A DNA stretch of 64,000 nucleotides. Origin: Spirogloea muscicola. Lineage: Eukaryota > Streptophyta > Zygnematophyceae > Spirogloeales > Spirogloeaceae. The stretch spans positions 313,014 through 377,013 of the forward strand of contig WELB01000092.1 in the NCBI GenBank assembly GCA_009602725.1, written 5' to 3'. The position numbers and the translations under genes were made by a program. This document shows, piece after piece, positions 56,688 to 64,000 of this stretch; position 1 is the first letter of the stretch; each line of letters starts with the position of its first letter. The notes under the pieces were generated by a model. That model was not told where the DNA came from. It saw only the letters and a list, made by a program, of their open reading frames with translations, and did not search any database.

Positions 56688-56885
56688 GGGCACCAGAAAG
56701 CTGGTCAAGCCTTAGCTGGTGTCACAAGGGCTTGTCAGTTGACGTCCGGTGTTCGGGCATCAGTTGGCGACCTCAATGTGCTGACTCGTGGTTAGTGAGC
56801 GGGTCAGCTTACCAGCAGGTGATGTACATCTGTCGGTGTGCTTGCCTTCGTACTTGGCCACACTCAGGCCCTCCATCACTCATGG
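56688..56885 (+). repeat. Second-family retroelement tail, copy 2
   Basis: It is closely similar to copy 1 and encodes SVGDLNVLTRG before a stop. It ends with TACTTGGCCACACTCAGGCC, which appears inverted at 36980-37330. Confidence 0.7.
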
Positions 56886-56888
56886 CCA

Positions 56889-57019
56889 CTTCACACCGGG
56901 ACGGACGGACGCTAATTGGCCTCGAGTTGGCCTCAGATTGGCAAGGTTGTGACCCCCAGCGCTCCATACACCGCGCGACACGTATCCCTCAGACGTCGTC
57001 CGTCCGTCCCGGTGTGAAG
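56889..57019. mobile_element. 131-bp element with perfect 23-bp terminal inverted repeats (MITE-like)
   Basis: The arm at 56889-56911, CTTCACACCGGGACGGACGG plus three bases, is exactly complementary to 56997-57019. The interior is about 85 bp. It lies directly after the copy-2 tail and about 75 bases before the TRM1 start. No convincing target-site duplication is seen. Confidence 0.65.
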
Positions 57020-57095
57020 TCGCCGTCAGTATGGGATTATTCTTTTGATCGCTCAATCCGCTGAGAGTACATAACTATGACTTGACTCGACTGAG

Positions 57096-60000
57096 ATGGC
57101 GGCCGCGACGGCGGCTGTGGCGCCGCATGGCGCCCCGGCAGCCGCGAGCCGCGGCCTCCGCGCCGCCAGCCGGTGCCGGAGCCGCCGCCGCGCCCGGCCG
57201 TCGCAGCGGGTGCCGGAGCGAGATAGCCGAAGGGGCGCCGCCGCCAACGCCGATGGGGGAGTGGCACGGCCTGGCGACGACGAGGAGCGGGAGGAGCGGG
57301 GCATGGCCTTCCGAACCGGCGCCACCTTCTTCCGCCGCGAGAGCGCGCTCGGCCGCGACCTCGGCGTGCTTGCAGGTCAGCGGATCGACTCCGGGCCCTG
57401 ACTATTGACAAGGGCTTGTCGATTGCCGTCCGGTATTCGGGCATCGATTTGCGACCTCTATGTGCTGGCTCGTGGCTACTGAGCGGGGGTCAGCTTAGCA
57501 GCAGGCGATGCACACCTGTCGATGTACAAATGCAAGCATTTGTACATGGCCAATTAGGCCCTCCGTCATTCGATACACTGTATTCCTTTGATCTCTGTGT
57601 GATGCAATTTTGAGTACTCTGCTGCCAAGTGCTCTCGAGGCCCTTGAGGCTCTGCTGCCACAGTCCTTGGTCATAGGTCTGTACACAGCATCGATACAAG
57701 AAACAGTCGAGCTAATGGAATCTGAGGCAAAGCTTGATCTGATTCGAAGATGTCAACTATGGGCCTTGCAAATGTCCACAGCACTGCTTCCAAGAATGAC
57801 AGCGAGGCCATTACATGTAGCCACCTTGTGATTTGGCCCCAAACTTTGATCCTAACTGCGCCGTACCTCGGAGTCGGAAATGCCTTGAATGCGATTTTCG
57901 ACCACGAGTATGCTATCGAGGACACTAATACTAGCAACATGAAGGATGCTCGACATTATTGTTTCTTTGTTCTGTTCGGCTGCACTTCGACCTCATGCTG
58001 GGGCTCACCTACATGTTGCGCTCGATGCAGCTGCTTTGTACAAGCAGGAGAAGGGGGCACTCCGGGTATTGGACGTCATGAGCGCCAGCGGCGTGCGGAG
58101 CGCCCGCTACCTCCGGCAGGCCGGCGCCGACTTCGTGTGGGCCAACGATGCCGACCTGAGCACGCACGACGCACTTGTGCAGAACTTATCGAGGCACTCG
58201 GAATGCAGTGCTGGTAGCGCCTTTGGCACAGGCAGCTGCTCTGAATTCAGGTCGCAATGGCAAGCGTGCGCCGATCTAGCACCAGTGTGTGCAAACGGTC
58301 CCTCAATCAAGATGGAGGAAAGTGGTGCACAGTCGACCACAGGACGCACGACCTCGGGCTCTGGCCAAGAGAAGGGCCACTGGCAAGGGGCTCAGCGGAC
58401 GGACTGGTCGCAAGCTTTTGCGGCCTGGCGCGGAGGAGAGGCCGCTAGCTCCGGCAGTTCCCGCTGGCAAGTGACGCACGAGGACGCCAACAAGATACTC
58501 TTCTCATGCTACCAAGCAAAGGACTACTACGACCTCGTGGACGTGGATTCATTTGGTAGCGATTCTGTGTTTCTGGGCTCTGCCCTCATGGCCGTCCGGC
58601 ATGGCGGCTTGGTGTATGCTACCTCCACTGACGGCTTCTCTAGCGGCGGCCACCGGCCCTTCCGGTAACATGATCATTACCTTGCATGACTGAAACTTCT
58701 GACGAGGTTTTATAAGCAGTCATCTCATGATCCATAGTGGCTCTCCTCTGGCATACTTCCCTGTGATTGAGCTCCTTCCTGTTCACCTGGAATCCTCATG
58801 GCTCAGGGCGCTAGGTGCTTACGGTTCCTACATACGGCCCCTGCCGTATGCAAACGAACTCGGCCTCCGCATGCTCACTGGCGGCATGGTGCGCGAGGCG
58901 GCGCTACGGAGCCTGCGCGCAGAGCCGCTCTTCAGCTACTATTCACACCATGGCCCAGTATTCCGGGTAATGCTGAGGGTGACTCCGTGCAGGGTGTGGC
59001 AATCTGAGTGAGTGAGTTACACGACCCTGTGCAGACGCGCACCTCGTGGCCAGCCTTGTTGGGTCCAGGTCCTCTTTTATCCTCTTTTGACAATATATAA
59101 CTGTTGGGAATCTGCTCTCACTGAGTGCCTGCCATGTCGGCTTTTACCTCTCTGCACGATTGTGGGCTTGTAAGGGCTTGTGGGTTTGCTCTTCCGCTTA
59201 GCTTATCGTTGAAGGTCAATGTCAGGCAGTCGGCTTGCACGCTGACAAATGACTACATCTTGGAGTTCTTGCCATTAACCCAACTGCTCTATCTTGCAGC
59301 TGACAAGATCACTTCCTGCTCATCACAGGGACTACGGCTTCATCGGGTACTGTCATGCTTGTGGTGGATCCCAAGTCATTTCGTGGGAGCTGCTAGGTCG
59401 AGTTCAGTGCGAGAAATGCGCCAAGGACAGCTGCAAGGTCAGGAGAGACAGATTGAGTTCTCATTAGTTGCAAGACAACATTTCTACCTGCTTCCTTCCT
59501 TTATCAGAGCTGTCAGTCGGTAACAATCAGTCAGTAACAAAGGTAACCTTGATGACACAAATCTATCATGCCTAGATTTACACTGAGGACTTGCAACGGG
59601 GGAGTTGTGCTCTGATCCTTATTGCACTCGAAGTCATCTTAGATATGCATTTTGCCTGCTCCACCCTACATCATGTCAGACATCCTGCCTATTCATTGAG
59701 TTGCATATGCCACTGTCCAGGCTCGGCCATTGGTCATATGTGGCCCGATGTGGACAGGCCCTCTGCACAGCCAGCCCTTCGTTGGTTCGATGCTGAGCCT
59801 AGCACAGGCATGGGGCTGGCATGACGCTCTCCCACTTGAGGTGAATTTACCAGAGGACCTGAGCCTTGACAATCTTGTGGAGGCTGGGAATTAGCAAAGC
59901 CGTAATCGTGCCATTGCTGGGGAGGTCTTCCAGGTGGGAGCCACTGGGCAGGCAAGGCGGTCCAGCAGGAGCACCAATTGGGATCTCGGGGGCCTGCTGA

Positions 60001-60639
60001 GGCTGATGGCAGACGAGAGCGACCCCCGTTTGGCGCCCGGATATCTCAAGCTAGACGAGGTCATCAGGCTCAGACAAGTCACTGACTGCCGCTTGTTGTT
60101 TGTGAAGTAGCTCTGACTTATGTGATGCTTGCATCAAGATTTTGCAGCTTTCAGATTGTGTAACTCGGCACGTTGCTATAGACAGGAGGCCGGGTGCCAA
60201 GGAAGTACTGATGAATAAGGTTGTTGATGTGATGTCCTGCATACACAGGTCTCCCGAAGGGGTAATGTGCCAACACCTAGCTGCAGGAGCTTGATGGATG
60301 TGCTTGTGAAGGTACACTCATGAGCTTTCACTGATATAAGAGTGAGGCTGCAGCAGTCCAAAGTTAAAATACTCTGGAACTTCTGAACGCAGAGGACTTC
60401 TTAGGTATTCCAAGTTTGCTTGCAAGGCTCATGTCCCATTTCATGTGATGCGTCCGCGAGAACTTTCAGCCATTTTGATGTGTGCCCACCCATGCAGCTC
60501 TTTATGGACACAAAGTGTTGTGGATTTGCAGAATGGGTTTGCCGCCAGTCGCTCGCACGTAGAAGCGAACGCGGTCAAGTCGGACTGTTCGATGGCAACC
60601 TGCATCGGTTTTTCAAGACAGCTGGCACAACAGAGATGA
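57096..60639 (+). CDS. TRM1: tRNA (guanine26-N2)-dimethyltransferase, TRM1 family
   Basis: It methylates the exocyclic amine of G26 in tRNA using S-adenosylmethionine. Exons: 57096-57375, 58031-58664, 58807-58978, an unresolved piece, 59329-59437, 59721-59840, 59934-60077, 60249-60311, 60532-60639. The N-terminus is Ala/Arg-rich and may be a transit peptide. Then FRTGATFFRRESALGRDLGVL, LRVLDVMSASGVRSARYL (SAM site), ADFVWANDAD, DLVDVDSFGSDSVFL (catalytic-type motif), YATSTDGFSSGGHRPF, LPYANELGLRMLTGG, LFSYYSHHGPVFRVMLR, a zinc-binding YCHACGG...CEKCAK, GPMWTGPLHS, ADESDPRLAPGYLKLDEV and GFAASRSHVEANAVKSDCSM appear in family order. The junction 58979-59328 must supply 2 nt modulo 3; candidates near 59215 (VNVR) are weak. 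An insertion of about 80 residues splits the methyltransferase core within exon 2. It most resembles plant At3g56330. Confidence 0.9.
57405..57590 (+). repeat. Second-family retroelement tail, copy 3, inside a TRM1 intron
   Basis: It shares GGGCTTGTCGATTGCCGTCC-type sequence, GGCATCGATTTGCGACCTC and GCTACTGAGCGG with copies at 56072 and 56688. It sits just after the first TRM1 donor and is the only tail copy I find inside a resolved intron. Confidence 0.65.
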
Positions 60640-61992
60640 CTGCCATTGAAGCCAGTCAGCATGGATTGTCAGTCGAACCTCCAATCAGATCATGACTATC
60701 ACTTTGCCAGAGCCTTATACTAGCAGGGAGGAAGTTGCACGTGGACGGCATGATCATGGGTGCAGCTTTTCCAAATTGCTCCTTTGGGCGCAGGCAACCA
60801 GAGGTGACGGACTGCAACCAATACTTGCTCAAGTAGGTCTTATGCAGACCAGTACAATCACACCAAGCTAACCTCTCTGCCGTCAGAAAAGACTTGGCAC
60901 AGAATCTATCTGAGTCCTACCAGCAGTCCCATGCCAAGTGCCTTCAGTATGGCGGAAAGACAAACAAATATGGCAGAATGGAAGGCGCCTAACAAGAGCC
61001 CATTATGTGTCAGCCTTGAAGACGACACAGGTTGAGAGCATGAAGGGCTGCAAGGGGACTACTAAACAGGGAAAGGTTACTGCTGAAGTCCACTTCCTCT
61101 ATTGTGCACCTCTACTCTGGGTGACTGACAGGTCAACACCATTTCGAAGTCCAATGACTCCAACCTTCTCTGAGGGTTGGCATAGCATCTTCACAAGGAG
61201 ACTCTTTACTTTCAGACTGCCTTACGTGCATTCTTACTTGTGGGCTGGCCAATCACCGCCATCGCCCTCTACTGGAAGAAGAGTCTTTCTTCCTTATGTG
61301 CGCATTCCTCTCCAGTATTGGCGTAGACTTTGGCTGGGAGGCCCCATGTTGCTCCTTTGCAGTCCTCTTACCAATGATTCCCTCAGGATTTGATGTGTAG
61401 ATTGCACTCGTAGATCGAGGGAAGCCCTTCAAGGTTTTCTCAGCCAACCTACATTCTCAATACCTATATTGTGCGTCCCACCGGGCCACCCTTGGTTTCA
61501 TTCAGTACAAGTCCACAGCTAGCCTATGGCGCTTAGGACATCATTGATGTTATGAACTTGTGTCAGGCATAACTTGCAGCATGTCCAGGTCGACTGACAG
61601 TAATCTAGGAGGACTGAAGCAGAAGTGGCGGTCTGAGATGCTGCTGGGGTTGCCTCATTCACATTGATGCAACATGATGTGATGTCTGTTTATTGATGGG
61701 GTCCTATTTGTGTGCCCCATCATTGGACGACTTTGCAGACTTTCTCAGATGACAATAGTTGGATCGAGGGTCACTTAGGCTGATGGTGGCAAACCCCCTA
61801 CTAAAGTCAAAAGGTGTTGGCTTATCTAAGAAAAACTCCTCATGCAAGACCAAAAAAGTAGAAACTTCCTCGTCTTTTATTTTATATCGTCTCAGGCACG
61901 CCAGCTGTAGTGCAGGGAGACTTTCATGGAGCACCAGGTAAACGTGGCCGAGAGCTACGTCGTTGACCTGCGTCGTTGACCTGCCTGTGCAG
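60640..61992. other. Intergenic stretch between convergent genes
   Basis: No gene is recognised. A single first-family tail module lies at about 61235-61285 (GGGCTGGCCAATCACCGCC then ATCGCCCTCTACTGGAAG). The remaining open frames lack any family likeness. Confidence 0.4.
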
Positions 61993-63485
61993 TCACTGCT
62001 CGCCGTTGTCAAGCTGCAAGCCGAGGACCACAAGACCGACAGCAATGATGAGGGCGAGGAGGGAGAGGCCGCTGCCTAGCACATCGAGTGCGCCGGTCAG
62101 CTGGCCAGCCTCGCTGCCGCCGCCACCACCCACACCGGCCTTCAGCTGCCAGACAAGCGCTGAGAACACAGCGCTTGCGGTGGCACCGCCCAGCGCCGAG
62201 CCCCTCGTTAGCTCCAGCTGGAGGTCGCCGAACTGGTCACCCATCCCAAAGGCAAGACACAATACGGGTGAGATTTTACATTGTGATTTCTTCTTGAGCA
62301 ACTCACATATGATGTTCCAGATTATTGACATATATTCAAGCTGACTTGGTAGCCTGGCTTCATGCTGCGAACTGCCATGAAGATAGGCATGACATTCAGC
62401 AAAAGCGTGTGGAGTTGCCTTGTTGATGTTAGCTTGGCGATCACCTTGAGCACGCGGGGTGACGATGGGGCCGGCGGTGGCGGGCGCTCGGTGCAGCCCG
62501 CGGCGACCTCGCGACCGGCAGCCTGGAACGCCTTGGCCAGCGCCGCCACCTCGCCGGCGCCGTAGGAGCCCATGAGGCTGAACTTCTGTCCAGCCGCAAT
62601 CAGCCGCCGTCCAAGGGCTGCATTCGCACCCGCAACGCAGGGAGAGGGGGCCGCAGCCATGTCAGGTGGAAGCAGCAAAACCAATATGGTTTTGCTCAAG
62701 AGGAAGCAGCAGAGATCGCAAAAGTGCACAAATCAGCATGTCCAGTAGTGCGTGCCTCCTACCTGCTCGTTGGCTGCTGCCCTCTGGCAAAGCGGCAGCA
62801 GCTGCCGCCAGCTCCGCGGCGGCTGCGGCGGCCGCTGCTGTGGTTGCTGACTCCAGGGCGCCACCAAGGCGCTTGAGGGCACTGGCTGCCTCCCCGCCAA
62901 CCTTCATGGGAGAGGTTTTCGACTCAGCCACGAGCGAGATCTTCAATGACAGACAGCCTGGTGGAAGGCTGTGCAAGCAGCAGCCACAATGACAGTCTTG
63001 CGCTTGCGCAGTGCTTCACCGTCTTAGATGTGCCTGACAGACGCCTCCAGAGAAAGGGGATCAGGTTGGCGGTCAGCTCACCTCACGCTCAACAGGCCCG
63101 TTGGAGAGCGCGAAGCCCGCGTCCCGGAGCTGGGTATGCCCACGCGAGCATCACACGTCAAAGGCGAGAGCGAGCAACTGGGCCCCGCACGCTGAGGAGG
63201 GGCCGGTGGGGCAGCCGGCATTCAGCACTGCCAGCGCCGACCGACCCGGCGTGGCTGGCAGCGCAGCGACCGCAGCGCTGCAGCTTATCACGAATGTGAA
63301 AGTTTCTTCGTCGCAATGATTCGTGTCGGTCTGGGGGCGAAGGAGGCGCGTACGTCGACTTGGAGGTCGGCGGGCAGCGTGCCAAGGAAGTCGCCGTCCA
63401 GGCCCTCGAAGCCCTTCTGCAGCAGCCGCAGAGCGGCCACAGCGGCAGCGAGAGTCTCCATGAGCGGCCTCTCAGCGGCCGCCAT
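61993..63485 (-). CDS. Unrecognised protein with C-terminal membrane helix
   Basis: Five exons with agreeing phases give 256 residues: 63354-63485, 63082-63129, 62763-62940, 62445-62617, 61993-62232. The N-terminus is helical (MAAAERPLMETLAAAVAALR, LLQKGFEGLDGDFL). A segment SNGPVEREISLVAESKTSPM follows, then an Ala-rich helix, then GRRLIAAGQKFSLMGSYGAG. The last 30 residues hold one strong hydrophobic segment (LLALIIAVGLVVLGL) followed by QLDNGEQ, the layout of a tail-anchored membrane protein. Upstream of the helix is a Gly-rich loop. I recognise no family. Good splice sites and agreeing phases argue for a real gene; the exon 3 acceptor (ATTGAAG) is weak. Confidence 0.65.
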
Positions 63486-63589
63486 GGCTGCATTGCCTTT
63501 GCAGGTGCCTCGTTTCCAGCTGCAAGTCACTCCAACGTGCGGCCGCTGACTGGGGGTCACCAAGCTCCCATTTACTGTAGTCTCTTGCA

Positions 63590-63690
63590 TGGTTCTGTGG
63601 GTTTGGTGCCTTTGGCCCTTGGGGCCTCGTTCTTTCCTTCTGGGCTGGCCATTTACAGCCCCCGCCGACGTTGGAAGAGCTCGCTTCTCG
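63590..63690 (+). repeat. Single tail module upstream of the minus-strand gene
   Basis: GGGCTGGCCATTTACAGCCC followed by TTGGAAGAGCTC matches the first-family module. It lies about 100-200 bases upstream of the ATG at 63485. Confidence 0.65.
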
Positions 63691-63779
63691 TTAGAGCCGC
63701 GCACCGTGGCGGGGGAGGAGGGGAGGAGGAGGAGGGAGGTGAAGCAGGGAGAGGAAGGAGGGCGCACCGCGAGGTCGCG

Positions 63780-64000
63780 TAGGCTCTCGAGCGCTGCACT
63801 ACTGCGCCCGCCGCCGCCGCCGCCGCCGCAGCCGCCGCCGCCGCCGCATGCGCAGGCGTCTCAGTCAGCGCTGCCGGCCATGCTCTTTGCCGCCACTGTC
63901 TCGAGGACGGGGGAGGGGGGTGGTCGAGCGGGAGGCGGGCGCCGCACCTCGACGCCGCAGGCCGCAGGCCGCCGGTGGCGCGCGGTGGCGGCGGGCGGCG
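63780..64000. other. GC-rich leader-like stretch at the window end
   Basis: GCCGCC triplets at 63806-63846 on the plus strand look like the leaders of other genes here, so a plus-strand gene may begin beyond the window. No start can be supported. Confidence 0.35.

Noticed and set aside
1-64000. tRNA and rRNA genes
   Set aside because: I looked for cloverleaf-like A and B boxes and conserved rRNA blocks by eye and found none that I could support; a covariance-model search would settle it.

Overview
This is nuclear DNA from a photosynthetic eukaryote of the green lineage, most likely a streptophyte alga or an early land plant. It holds multi-exon genes with short GT-AG introns (roughly 60-600 bases). 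The gene set is plant-type: ALBINO3 (thylakoid insertase), bacterial-type PEP carboxylase of the PPC4 class, a DUF3339 membrane peptide, exocyst SEC5 and a plant-type TRM1 with zinc-binding cysteines. The species cannot be named from the sequence. Two runs of N (11589-11983 and 52405-53262) and one single N are assembly gaps; the two runs start inside GGC triplet tracts.

Layout, left to right. 447-822 (-) DUF3339 peptide. 1306-2330 retroelement fragment. 3437-11433 (-) bacterial-type PEPC, reconstructed as 24 exons with an 18-nt microexon. 11984-13030 two retroelement 3' ends facing each other around the first gap. 13351-17518 (+) plant leucine-rich-repeat protein, 9 exons. 17519-19930 mostly non-coding with some unrecognised coding-like pieces. 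19930-22600 (-) a non-LTR retrotransposon with an open 798-codon frame. 22640-25614 (+) nuclear gene for a protein family otherwise familiar from bacteria. 26020-27420 retroelement tails. 27600-35675 (+) SEC5. 36070-38100 retroelement tails. 38469-40325 (+) ankyrin/BTB protein. 40608-42086 (-) small Gln/Gly-rich protein. 42650-43080 tails. 43738-46010 (-) DsbA/FrnE-like oxidoreductase. 46750-47710 tails. 48379-52404 (-) ALB3, 5' end lost in the second gap. 53263-55033 (+) RS-rich triple CCCH zinc-finger protein, 5' end lost in the same gap. 56070-57020 second retroelement-tail family and a small inverted-repeat element. 57096-60639 (+) TRM1. 61993-63485 (-) unrecognised protein with a C-terminal membrane helix. 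63800-64000 GC-rich leader of a possible further gene.

The genes do not form one pathway; this is an ordinary gene-rich eukaryotic segment. What ties it together is the repeat landscape. One retrotransposon family (YADD reverse transcriptase plus a C-terminal restriction-like endonuclease signature) has left many 5'-truncated 3' ends. Its 3' tail contains a short module with a conserved GGCTG...CAGCC hairpin, seen more than 25 times here in both orientations. These tails fill nearly all intergenic space and stop close to gene starts, while the introns I resolved are almost free of them. Many gene leaders carry sense-strand (GCC)n tracts directly before the start codon.

Exon models were built by eye from open frames, splice sites, phase agreement and remembered family sequences. 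Most junctions agree in phase. Unresolved junctions are marked in SEC5, TRM1 and the CCCH gene.
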